64,000 nucleotides of DNA, taken from an uncultured Hyphomonas sp. Its GTDB lineage: Bacteria; Pseudomonadota; Alphaproteobacteria; Caulobacterales; Hyphomonadaceae. Positions 16,047 through 24,413 of this stretch are shown one piece after another. A program made the translations under genes and the position numbers. Position 1 is the stretch's first letter, and each line of letters opens with the position of its first letter. Location of the stretch: assembly GCF_963677035.1 (NCBI RefSeq), contig NZ_OY781472.1, positions 3,501,658-3,565,657 on the forward strand. The letters run 5' to 3'. The notes beneath the pieces were generated by a model. It was not told where the DNA came from and ran no database searches. It saw only the letters and a list, made by a program, of their open reading frames with translations.

Positions 16047-16530
16047 GATGTATTACCTCGATGTGTTGAACCCTCAGATTTCGGTGTCACCGGAATAGGC
16101 GCAGGTTTTGGAGAAAATGGGTCAGATGGCCCACAAACGGGGTCAACTTCAAAGCTTCTACGCCCTAAGACACCATTGTTCATCTGAAGCGATATGTGTT
16201 GGACGATCGTTCTCGCCCACGCTTGGCCAGGCCATGCGCTTTCTGCTTGCGCGCGACGGCCTCATTCGCGAGAACTGGAAGTTCTTCCGCAAGGAATTTC
16301 GCCTGGACGACATCGACGATACAGTCGTTAACGACCGCGCGGTTGACCTGCATGGTCTCACGCATTGCAAATCTGACGGCTTGCTCTGCATACGGCCCCT
16401 CTACTCCGATGTCATTTCCGGGCCGGGCGGCGGCTCTCCGCTGAGCCGGACATAAGCTGTTTCAGGATAGCCCGTGCCGAGGTCGGCACGATATGCAGGG
16501 CGCGCCATCCCCCAGACGCGCCCCGATTGG
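16047..16530. other. Gene-free region of ~480 bases
   Basis: The region lies between the divergently oriented start of the membrane-protein gene and the end of the enolase-superfamily gene. Overlapping open frames of 60-115 codons occur on both strands at 16108-16455, none with a ribosome site or recognisable domain. The frame pattern and Arg-rich minus-strand translation might be a decayed gene, but nothing identifies it. It should contain the promoter of the two-gene membrane operon near 16047-16100. No terminal inverted repeats or transposase motif were seen. Confidence 0.4.
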
Positions 16531-17709
16531 TCAGGCCTCAATAACAACGGTTGGCTGGATCTGGTACTTATCCACCACGTCGAAATCGACCTCCACGCCC
16601 CAGCCGGGACCGCTCGGAAGATTGGCGTAGCCATCTTCATAGACGATGCGTTCCTTCAACAAATCGTGTTCCATCATGACATGACCCTGCAATTCAGATG
16701 CATGCCTGATCTTACTGGCACGGGCCGCATGCATATGGAGCTGGATAGCACTGCCCAATCCCGACGGCTGATTGTGAAGAACAACGTCCAGGCCGCGTGC
16801 CGAGGCATAATCAATCGCCTTCAACGCATTCGTCATGCCGCCGGGACGTTCAGGATTGATCCCGAAGGCACGGACAGCGCCCATATCAGCAAGTGTGACG
16901 ATATCGCGGAGCCCAAACCCACTTTCATGCGCCATTAAAGGCACGTTCGTACGCGACTGGACCCAGGCCATTCCGACAAAATCGTCGCCTTTGACGGGCT
17001 GTTCCGCAAAGTCGATCCCATAGGGCGCGATCGCCTCGATACAGGCCAGCGCTTCATTCGGATTATAGGCCTGATTATAATCGACGCGCAGCGCGGCATC
17101 CGGGCCAATAAGTTCGCGTACTGCCTTGATGATCTCGACATCGCGGCGAAGACCGTCGCCCAGCTTGCAGCGGAATGACCGCAAGCCCGCTTCGATCCCT
17201 CGCTGTATCACCTCAAGGATGATGTCGACGCTGGTAAGCGGAAGGACCATGCTCATCGGAATACGGTCGAGCTGTTTGCCCCCACAAAGATCATATACGG
17301 GATGCCCAATGGTGCGGGCGGCAACATCGTATAGCGCCAGGTCCAGCACGCCTTTTGCCATTTCGTTGCGCGCAACGTTGTTATCGAATTTGTCGTTGAT
17401 GGATCCGATATCGAAAGCAGACCGGCCCAGGACATACCGTGCCAGGTGGTCCTTGATCAGGCTCGCCATGAGGACGGGGGTCACCGCCCCCTCCACCAGC
17501 CAGACATAGATATCGCCGACACCTACGACGCCATTCTCCGTTGTCATCCGGCAGAGAAGAAAGTCGGCGCCAAGCCAATGGTCTTCCACCTTAAGACCCA
17601 TGGCCACTTTTCCGCTGCCGCCCTGCAGCATGTCACGAATATGTTCTTTAAACGGAACGAATATCGGAAAGAGTTCGATTTTCCGAATGGGATCTTGCAC
17701 ACTGCTCAT
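16531..17709 (-). CDS. Enolase-superfamily (mandelate racemase/muconate-lactonizing-like) enzyme
   Basis: A 392-residue protein with the capping domain (1-130) and TIM barrel typical of the superfamily. Likely catalytic and metal-binding residues: Lys in FRCKLGDG, Asp in LRVDYNQAY, Glu in IDFAEQP, and Glu in LMAHESGFG, with His in VVLHNQPSG on a later strand. Two departures are visible: the first lysine of the usual KxK pair is Arg (RCK), and the sixth-strand position that carries Lys in muconate-type members reads INPERPGG. Its reaction therefore cannot be named; racemisation, dehydration or cycloisomerisation of an acid are all possible. Its ATG overlaps the stop of the DUF2817 peptidase gene (ATGA), so it is the third gene of an amidohydrolase-peptidase-enolase operon. 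Confidence 0.85.
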   Translation of the reverse strand: MSSVQDPIRKIELFPIFVPFKEHIRDMLQGGSGKVAMGLKVEDHWLGADFLLCRMTTENGVVGVGDIYVWLVEGAVTPVLMASLIKDHLARYVLGRSAFDIGSINDKFDNNVARNEMAKGVLDLALYDVAARTIGHPVYDLCGGKQLDRIPMSMVLPLTSVDIILEVIQRGIEAGLRSFRCKLGDGLRRDVEIIKAVRELIGPDAALRVDYNQAYNPNEALACIEAIAPYGIDFAEQPVKGDDFVGMAWVQSRTNVPLMAHESGFGLRDIVTLADMGAVRAFGINPERPGGMTNALKAIDYASARGLDVVLHNQPSGLGSAIQLHMHAARASKIRHASELQGHVMMEHDLLKERIVYEDGYANLPSGPGWGVEVDFDVVDKYQIQPTVVIEA

Positions 17710-18806
17710 GTTGTCTCCTTGCTCGCGATACTCAGCTCAGCCAGTCCGGCCAAAGCCTGCGCGAATACCTCTTCTGCCCGAGCCAGAACCTGTGACTCCC
17801 AGACCTTGCTGTCCGGGTAGAAAACCCTCATAAGGCGTTCCTTGATCGCTCGCCCGCGTTCGCTATCAATCTCGCCATGATGACAAAGCCAGTTGTCTTC
17901 GATCATCGCACGCAAAACGACTTCGGGCGGCTCGGTGCCATATTCCAGTGTCATTGGAATGACCCATGTATCTGCCAGGCATTGCTCCATGCCTGCATTC
18001 ATATAACCACCGAAAGCGTTGTCCTCCTGCCGCGCCGGGCGCGGTGACACCATCATGGTGCCAAACCAATCGGCCGTGATCGCTTTATGTGGCTCGTCAG
18101 GATTGGCCGCCATCATCAGGACACCAACGCCAGATGGACCAAGTCCTGTGTGCACATCAATCTGGACGACAATCTCCGCCTTGCTGAGATAGACGTCCCA
18201 AATTCTCTCAATAGTTTTCCGTGACCATTGTGGCTCAAGGCCGCCGAACTGAACTCCGGCGGGAAATTCATGTTGTCCGCCCGAGACTGCCTTGAAGAAG
18301 GTCAGGAAATCCATAGTGGATTGCAGGCGCATGATCTCCGCCAACGAAGCATCCAGCTTTTCTGGCGTCATCTCGACAGGATTGAGCAAATGATTCAGGT
18401 CGCGATACGCTTCGTTGACAGGCAGCTCAGTGTCAAAGTCGATAAAGTTGCGATTGAGATCGACATTTTCTTCGTTCACGCGCCGCAAATGGGAAAACCC
18501 GAACGGGTTGATCGCATGCACCAGCATGATGGCGAGATCATCCGGGAGCGTCAGGCCGCTTGCAACAAACTGAGACTGCACAGCCGACCCGCAGAACCCT
18601 TCAGCGCCATGCGTCCCGCTGCTGATGACGAGCACACGCGACGCGTCTTTCGGACCTTTCCAGAACACGTCTGTAAAAAGATCCCCGCCATCAGCACCGT
18701 TCAAAGGATGCCTGATGGCTTCGTGAGCCCAGCCTCCGGTTTGCTGAGTGAGTGAGAGGAGCCGGTTCCGGGCCGCCCGATAATCGGGAGAGAAGAAAGA
18801 AGGCAC
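17706..18806 (-). CDS. DUF2817 / M14-like zinc carboxypeptidase-fold protein
   Basis: A 366-residue protein of the DUF2817 group, related to M14 carboxypeptidases and aspartoacylases. The zinc-binding HxxE set appears as SSGTHGAEGF (about residue 64-73), with a later His in QIDVHTGLGPSG; the arginine-rich substrate region is NPFGFSHLRRVNEENVDLNRNF, and a late glutamate in MTLEYGTEPPE is the likely catalytic acid/base. No signal peptide is seen, so it should act in the cytoplasm on an imported peptide or N-acyl amino acid. It lies 42 bases after the amidohydrolase gene and overlaps the enolase-like gene, so the three probably act in sequence. Confidence 0.85.
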   Translation of the reverse strand: MPSFFSPDYRAARNRLLSLTQQTGGWAHEAIRHPLNGADGGDLFTDVFWKGPKDASRVLVISSGTHGAEGFCGSAVQSQFVASGLTLPDDLAIMLVHAINPFGFSHLRRVNEENVDLNRNFIDFDTELPVNEAYRDLNHLLNPVEMTPEKLDASLAEIMRLQSTMDFLTFFKAVSGGQHEFPAGVQFGGLEPQWSRKTIERIWDVYLSKAEIVVQIDVHTGLGPSGVGVLMMAANPDEPHKAITADWFGTMMVSPRPARQEDNAFGGYMNAGMEQCLADTWVIPMTLEYGTEPPEVVLRAMIEDNWLCHHGEIDSERGRAIKERLMRVFYPDSKVWESQVLARAEEVFAQALAGLAELSIASKETT

Positions 18807-18848
18807 GCGCGAATTCCTTTTGTCCTGTTTTGTAACGAGCCCGAACGG

Positions 18849-20456
18849 CTATGCCCCGGCGCTGTTGACGAAAGTGCCGCCGATCATCGTGCGAACAACT
18901 TTGAGTTTGCCGATGTCTTGCGGTGGGACGTCCAGCGGGTTCTGGCTGAGAACAACGACATCGGCCCTCTTTCCAACCTCAAGCGTGCCCTTTTCAGCCT
19001 CTTCAAACTGCAGATAAGCGGCATTTCGCGTAAACATGGAGACGGCCTCCATTGGCGTGACGCCTTGTTCGGGATGGTAGCCGCCCCTGTTCACCGCATA
19101 GTCCAGCGCGGCAATAACATCCGTATCCTCGATAGGCGCATCCGATGATCCCCCCAGAATGATGCCCGCATCAAGATAGTCGCGAAAAGGATACGACATG
19201 CCCGATCGCCCGGTCCCCAACCGCTTGGGCAACCAGTCCTTCTCAGACCGGATGAAGAGAGGCTGGGTGCATATGCCCAGGCCCAGCTTAGCTATCCGCC
19301 GGATAAGCGGTTTGGAAGCGATTGACGCATGCTCTATCCGATGCCGATGATCATCCCGAGGGTATTCCTCTAATAGACGCTCAAACAGATCCACACAGTT
19401 CGCGATTCCCTGGTCCCCAACGGCATGTATGCAGATCTGGTATCCGGCGAGATGGGCCGCCGTCATACGGCCGTAAATCTCGTCATCAGAAAGCGTCATA
19501 TACCCGTGTGTGCAAGTCTTGTCGGCGTAGGGCTCGCTCATACACGCTGTACACGAACCGAATGTCCCGTCCGCAAATATCTTGAACGCACGCGGTTTTG
19601 ACGGACTGTCATCCATATCGGCGGATGACTCAACCAGGGTATTTATCCCGTCCAGTGTTTTGCCGATGATAATGGAATACACGGATTGAGGAATAAGGTG
19701 GCGTATGTTCGGAAAGAATACGCTTTCCCGGCTCGAAGCGGCGCCTCCCGGTCCTTCCTCATCACTTTGCAGCATGGCCCCGATAGATGTGATGCCATTT
19801 TCAGCGAGCGCCTCAAATGCTCCGGCACTGGCCTTCAGCATGCGTTTTCGCGAGGGGCGCGGCATGTGCTGAAGCGGCAGGCCTGCAGCCTTTTCATGAA
19901 ACAGGCCATTCAGCGTACCATCATCATACCGGCCGATACTCCCGCCATCCGGATCCTGTGTGGTCTCGTTGATGCCGGTTTGTTGCAAGACAAACGAATT
20001 CACGATCACGCAGTGACCGTCACGCGCATAGATGAGAACAGGTCGGTCGGGACAAATTTCATCAAGTTCCCGGCGCGAGAGGACCTGCCCCGCTGGCATC
20101 TTCTTGCCTTCATACTGCACGCCAACAATCCACTCCTCAGGTTCGACCTCCCCCACGTGCGAAAGCAATCTGGCGCGGACATCACCCATGTCTTCTGCGC
20201 CCTCGAAATTGGCGTTCATAGCAAAAAAGATCATGGGCAAAGGATGAAGATGCCCATCGATGAAGCCTGGCAATACTGTCGCGCCGCCCAGGTCGTATTC
20301 GGTTACCGACACACCGCGCTGGTCCGCCCATTCAAGGGCATCAGCCAAAACACCGGTAAAGACGATCCGGTCATCAAGTGTGATCATGCAGTCCGGGCTT
20401 GATCCGTACTCGTCCATTGTGACGATTGGTCCATTCCGAAAAAGATAAGCCGTCAT
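18849..20456 (-). CDS. Amidohydrolase family 3 metal-dependent hydrolase
   Basis: A 535-residue YtcJ/NfdA-type protein. The start is ATG 20456 with GGGAGG upstream; the frame extends further but into the divergent promoter. Metal ligands are visible: HxH in GFIDGHLHPLP, His in ICIHAVGDQG, His in HRIEHASI, and Asp in GGSSDAPIEDTD. The C-terminal beta-sandwich ends with EVGKRADVVVLSQNPLDVPP, the normal closing element. Members hydrolyse N-substituted formamides, N-acyl groups and similar C-N bonds; substrates are rarely known. It is the first gene of a minus-strand operon with the DUF2817 peptidase and the enolase-like enzyme, and is divergent from an MFS carrier across a perfect inverted repeat. 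Confidence 0.9.
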   Translation of the reverse strand: MTAYLFRNGPIVTMDEYGSSPDCMITLDDRIVFTGVLADALEWADQRGVSVTEYDLGGATVLPGFIDGHLHPLPMIFFAMNANFEGAEDMGDVRARLLSHVGEVEPEEWIVGVQYEGKKMPAGQVLSRRELDEICPDRPVLIYARDGHCVIVNSFVLQQTGINETTQDPDGGSIGRYDDGTLNGLFHEKAAGLPLQHMPRPSRKRMLKASAGAFEALAENGITSIGAMLQSDEEGPGGAASSRESVFFPNIRHLIPQSVYSIIIGKTLDGINTLVESSADMDDSPSKPRAFKIFADGTFGSCTACMSEPYADKTCTHGYMTLSDDEIYGRMTAAHLAGYQICIHAVGDQGIANCVDLFERLLEEYPRDDHRHRIEHASIASKPLIRRIAKLGLGICTQPLFIRSEKDWLPKRLGTGRSGMSYPFRDYLDAGIILGGSSDAPIEDTDVIAALDYAVNRGGYHPEQGVTPMEAVSMFTRNAAYLQFEEAEKGTLEVGKRADVVVLSQNPLDVPPQDIGKLKVVRTMIGGTFVNSAGA

Positions 20457-20519
20457 CTCCAGACCGCGCCTCCCGAACTTAGTGCTGGACACTCGATGCC
20501 ACCGATGACAAAAAAAGTC

Positions 20520-20535
20520 TATAGTAAATACTATA
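20520..20535. promoter_or_regulatory. Perfect inverted repeat, probable operator
   Basis: TATAGTA and TACTATA (7 bp each) are separated by AA, giving a perfect dyad in the 103-bp gap between the divergent amidohydrolase and MFS genes. A TetR-family gene at 21953-22537 is the obvious candidate to bind it and would control both directions at once. It is AT-rich against a GC-rich background, so it may also overlap a -10 element. Confidence 0.6.
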
Positions 20536-20559
20536 CCACAGGCATCGGGCGGACAAAAA

Positions 20560-21936
20560 ATGACGCAATCACTCAACTCTGACACACGCGTTCTGCCCAT
20601 GACCGGCCTTTGGTGGGCCAGCTTCGATTGGGCGCGAAGCCCATTCTATTATGTCGTCGTCCTCTATGTTTTTTCCGCCTACTTCTCTGAGACGGTCATC
20701 GGAGACAGCGCGCGCGGACAGGCCATATTCAGCTCAACTGTAACAATCGCCGGGCTGGCCATGGCATTGATTGCCCCCTTTCTCGGGGGCTTCATGGATC
20801 GTGGCGGCGCGAAGAAACCTGTACTGCTCGGCCTTATCATGCTGCTGGCTGTGACAAGCGCTGGATTGGGATTCGTTGTGCCCGGCGCCAGCTATTCCAT
20901 ACCACTGGGAATGGTCTTGCTTGGTCTGGCGGGGTGCGCCTACTCAATAACCGAGCTTTTCCACAACGCCTTGCTGCCTGCAGCTGGTAACGTGCGCCAG
21001 ATTTCCGTCATTTCGGGCCTGGGTTTCTCACTGGGAAGCCTTGGCGCGGTTGTGCTTCTTCTTGCGATTATCGCGCTGATGCGATCACCGCCTTTCGGTC
21101 TTGCCGAAACCGATATCGCGCGCTTGTCGGGATTGTTCAGTGCCGTCTGGATGCTTGTCTTCATTGTCCCCTTCTATCTGGGCATGCCGGACTTCCATCA
21201 TCCTGGCGCCAACTGGCGGACGGCGCGATTTTTTCCGACAACCTGGGAGCCCATCAAAGCCACAAAAGCCCTGTTCAAAGAATATCCCAACATCATGCGG
21301 TTCCTGGTCGCCCGGATGGTTTTCATGGATGGCCTGAACGCCCTCTTTGCCATTAGCGCGGTCTATGTCGCCGGCACATTGGACTGGCGGCAAAGTGAAA
21401 CGGCCATGATGGGGATTATTGCCACCTGCTCTGTCGTGGTCGGGGGCCTGTCTGCCGGTGCCATAGACCGGCTCTTCGGAACCAGAAACGCCATATTGTT
21501 TGAGCTTTTTTCGATTACGGCCCTCTTCTTTTTCCAGATCGGAATCCAGAAAGATTCGATCCTGTTCGGCCTGATCCCCTTGTCCACCGAAGCTGCCGAC
21601 CGGGATGCATTTACGCATTCTGCTGACCTGATCTACATCGTGACCATTGTTCCAATAAGCGCGCTTATCATCGCCGCATACAGCTCGTGCCGGTCCCTGC
21701 TTGTTCAGCTAAGTCCGCCCGACAAGATCGGCCACTTCTTTGGGATTTATGCAATGACGAGCACGGTCACGGTCTGGCTTGGCCCCGGTCTGGTCGCTGC
21801 TGCGACGTTCCTCACGCACAACCAGCGCATCGGCTTTGGCAGCCTTGCCATTCTGTTTGTCGCTGGAAGCATACTCATGATTGGCGTGAAGAGTGCGGCC
21901 GCCTCACATGGCGCTGACACAAGCTCGACAACATAG
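20560..21936 (+). CDS. MFS transporter, UMF1/Atg22-like
   Basis: A 458-residue carrier with about twelve hydrophobic segments. It begins GLWWASFDWARSPFYYVVVLYVFSAYF, the N-terminal signature of the UMF1 (Atg22-like) subgroup, and has the MFS loop motif GGFMDRGGAKKP between helices 2 and 3. Atg22 and relatives export or import amino acids across membranes; bacterial members are poorly characterised. The gene is divergent from the amidohydrolase operon and shares its inverted repeat, so it likely brings in the compound that the operon breaks down. It converges with the TetR gene at 21953, 16 bases away. Confidence 0.85.
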   Translation: MTQSLNSDTRVLPMTGLWWASFDWARSPFYYVVVLYVFSAYFSETVIGDSARGQAIFSSTVTIAGLAMALIAPFLGGFMDRGGAKKPVLLGLIMLLAVTSAGLGFVVPGASYSIPLGMVLLGLAGCAYSITELFHNALLPAAGNVRQISVISGLGFSLGSLGAVVLLLAIIALMRSPPFGLAETDIARLSGLFSAVWMLVFIVPFYLGMPDFHHPGANWRTARFFPTTWEPIKATKALFKEYPNIMRFLVARMVFMDGLNALFAISAVYVAGTLDWRQSETAMMGIIATCSVVVGGLSAGAIDRLFGTRNAILFELFSITALFFFQIGIQKDSILFGLIPLSTEAADRDAFTHSADLIYIVTIVPISALIIAAYSSCRSLLVQLSPPDKIGHFFGIYAMTSTVTVWLGPGLVAAATFLTHNQRIGFGSLAILFVAGSILMIGVKSAAASHGADTSSTT

Positions 21937-21952
21937 CCTGCCCCGTTAAGTG

Positions 21953-22537
21953 TCAGAAGAAATCATAGACACGGGTCAACGCCTTGGCCGTGTATTCGAG
22001 TACGGTTTGCTCATGCCTGAAATTCGTCTCGAACAACATCTCAATGGCGGCGTAGCGCATTTCAACACCAAGTCTTGCGCGCACCACGACGGCGCCGAAG
22101 TCGTCGCAAAGCTTCTGCTCAATCATATAATTGGTCAGAAGCTCGGCCATCTCCGCATGGGAGTTCAGCCTCACCTCTTTCAGCTCCGGGACCGCACGCA
22201 GGGAAACCAGCAACGCATAGCCCCCCCGGAAAGCCCGGGTCATCTCGTACGACTTCTGAATTGAATTGAAACAGGCCGCCTCAAGTTCAGCCTCAGTTGA
22301 AATCATAAGACCTGTGTCTGCCCTCAGGACTTCATTCTGAGCGTCCATCATCCGCATGCCCAGCTCACGCAGGACAGCATGCTTGTTGGGGAAATAGTGA
22401 TAGAAAGTGGGGGGTGTCACGCCGGCTATTTCAACAATTGCATTCGAGTTCAGCGCCTCGAGGCCGCTGTCCGCGAGGATGTCCTGGGCTGCTTCAAGCA
22501 TCGCCTCCCTGGTTGTCTTTCCATTTTGACCTGCCAT
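21953..22537 (-). CDS. TetR-family transcriptional regulator
   Basis: A 194-residue regulator. The helix-turn-helix lies at about 24-45 (NSNAIVEIAGVTPPTFYHYFPNK), typical of TetR, followed by a variable ligand-binding helical domain. ATG 22537 follows AAGGA. It is convergent with the MFS gene and sits near the inverted repeat at 20520-20535, its most likely operator. It could instead control the NhaC-receptor genes on its other side, but those carry no copy of the dyad that I can see. Confidence 0.9.
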   Translation of the reverse strand: MAGQNGKTTREAMLEAAQDILADSGLEALNSNAIVEIAGVTPPTFYHYFPNKHAVLRELGMRMMDAQNEVLRADTGLMISTEAELEAACFNSIQKSYEMTRAFRGGYALLVSLRAVPELKEVRLNSHAEMAELLTNYMIEQKLCDDFGAVVVRARLGVEMRYAAIEMLFETNFRHEQTVLEYTAKALTRVYDFF

Positions 22538-22776
22538 GGGGGCTATCCTTCAAACCTCAATACGACCAGCCGGCATCCGACCCACGCCCCACCCACAAGG
22601 GGCCTGTGACGTTACCGCGTGGCACAAATTGCGGCAGGTCTCAAACGTTCTCTGACACCATCGCCAGCATGAGAGGCAGGCGATTACGCATAGCGTTGGA
22701 CATTCGCAATGCCAAACTCCGGAAAGATCTCGAGAATGGACTGATTTTCCCAAAGCTGACCCGGCAGGCCTGGAAA

Positions 22777-24255
22777 CTACCGGGGAGACAATTCGGTTTC
22801 CGAAACAGACCTTTTCAGTGCATCCGCTTCAGGACGTTGCCGGATTGCCAGCCCCGTAGAAATGTAGAAGACAGCGATTACTGGGCTGACAATGTTGAAA
22901 ACACAAAATGGTAGATATGAGAACGTTGCGACACCAAGCGTCGCGGACATGAATGCGCCACAAGTATTCCATGGCACCAACGCAGATGTCACCGTTCCGA
23001 AATCTTCGGCCGTCCGTGACAACATCTCTGGTTGGAACCGGCGTGCCTGCACCTCATCGACGTACATACGGGTTGACAGGACGATGGACAGATACTGATC
23101 AGCAGCAACGATATTTCCTGCCAGGGCCGTAACGCCAGCACCCAGAAAAATATGCCGGTCTTTTCGCATAAGGCCGATGACTGTCTGAACAATTTTCGCA
23201 AGATACCCGGAGCGATCCATCATGGCACTAAAGAACATCGCTGAGATGATGAGCCAGACTGTGGACAACATGCTTTCCATGCCCCCCCGTGACAGGAGCG
23301 CCTGCACCGCAGCAGATCCGGAATCGGTATGGTATCCGGTCGCCACGATGTTCCAATAACCAAAAATTCTTTGGGCCACCCCCTGCCCCGCTTCCAGCGA
23401 CTGAAAAATCAGACCAATAAGCACTCCAATGACAATAGAGACTGCGATGGCCGGAAGCGGCGGCATCCGGAGGATCGCCAGTCCAATCAGCCCGAACATC
23501 GGCAAGATCAGATAGGCGCTGACGCGGAACTTCTCATTCAGCTCAGATGTCAGAAGTTCCAGTTGTGCCGTATCGACTTCCGGGGTGGACATGAAGCTCA
23601 GCGCCAGAAAGAAAACGAGCGCAATCATGAATGCGGGAAGCGTGGTCGAGAGGAGGTATCTGATATGTACGAATAGGTCGGCGCCCGCCATGCTCGATGA
23701 GAGGTTCGTGGTGTCGGACAACGGCGATAGCTTGTCGCCGAAATAGACACCGGAAATGATGGCACCGGCTGTGACAGGCAGCGAGATCCCCGACGCTTGT
23801 GCGATCCCGACCAACGCCACGCCCAATGTCGCTGCAGTTGTCCAGGCGCTCCCACTCGCCAGGGAAACAACCGCACAGATAACGAGAGCGGCTGCACAAA
23901 AGAAAGAAGGGTGCAGAAGGCCAGCCCCATATACGATGAGGGACGGAATGACACCGGATGCGATCCAGACCGCGATCAGACCGCCGATCGAGAGCAGTAG
24001 CAGCACGGGGACCATAACCATACTACACAAACTCGATACAGCATTTTCGAGTTCACTCCAGGAAACATTGTTGCGTAGTCCAACCAGACCACCGCAAAAT
24101 CCTGCGCACATAAGTGCAACCTGCACCGGACCGCTGGTCGCCCCATCTCCAAAAACCTGAACAGCAAGCGTCAGCAGGGCAAACAGGCACACCAGAGGGA
24201 TAAGCGCCTGCACCAGCCCGGGGTTGCCACCAGGAACATCTGCATCTTCAGCCAT
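22777..24255 (-). CDS. nhaC: NhaC-family Na+/H+ antiporter
   Basis: A 492-residue carrier with about 12 hydrophobic segments. Recognisable NhaC features include SLASGSAWTTAATLGVA, the GAIISGVYFGDKLSPLSDTTNLSS core (family-diagnostic) and GNIVAADQYLSIVLSTRMY. The family exchanges Na+ for H+ and some members couple this to malate or lactate. ATG 24255 follows GAGG. It is the last gene of a minus-strand run that starts with the PLP enzyme, 158 bases after a TonB receptor. In that setting it could export sodium or a product acid released from the receptor's substrate; this is inference. Confidence 0.9.
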   Translation of the reverse strand: MAEDADVPGGNPGLVQALIPLVCLFALLTLAVQVFGDGATSGPVQVALMCAGFCGGLVGLRNNVSWSELENAVSSLCSMVMVPVLLLLSIGGLIAVWIASGVIPSLIVYGAGLLHPSFFCAAALVICAVVSLASGSAWTTAATLGVALVGIAQASGISLPVTAGAIISGVYFGDKLSPLSDTTNLSSSMAGADLFVHIRYLLSTTLPAFMIALVFFLALSFMSTPEVDTAQLELLTSELNEKFRVSAYLILPMFGLIGLAILRMPPLPAIAVSIVIGVLIGLIFQSLEAGQGVAQRIFGYWNIVATGYHTDSGSAAVQALLSRGGMESMLSTVWLIISAMFFSAMMDRSGYLAKIVQTVIGLMRKDRHIFLGAGVTALAGNIVAADQYLSIVLSTRMYVDEVQARRFQPEMLSRTAEDFGTVTSALVPWNTCGAFMSATLGVATFSYLPFCVFNIVSPVIAVFYISTGLAIRQRPEADALKRSVSETELSPR

Positions 24256-24413
24256 TGTCTAAGCCTCTTCCCGGCATGTTCAAATAGGCTTCTCTGGTAT
24301 GCTTCGATGGAGCCGGAATAATACGATTTGAACACCGCGGGTCGCGCGCTGTCCAACCATAGAGGCGATGAGAGGCGGAGCCAGTTAGCAGATCTGGCCC
24401 CACCTCCAGGCAT

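Noticed and set aside
16108..16455. Possible transposase or regulator fragment on either strand
   Set aside because: No DDE motif, HTH or terminal repeat could be pointed to in any frame.
24171..24413. 80-codon minus-strand frame between the receptor and nhaC
   Set aside because: No ribosome site, overlaps the nhaC start out of frame and has no recognisable sequence.
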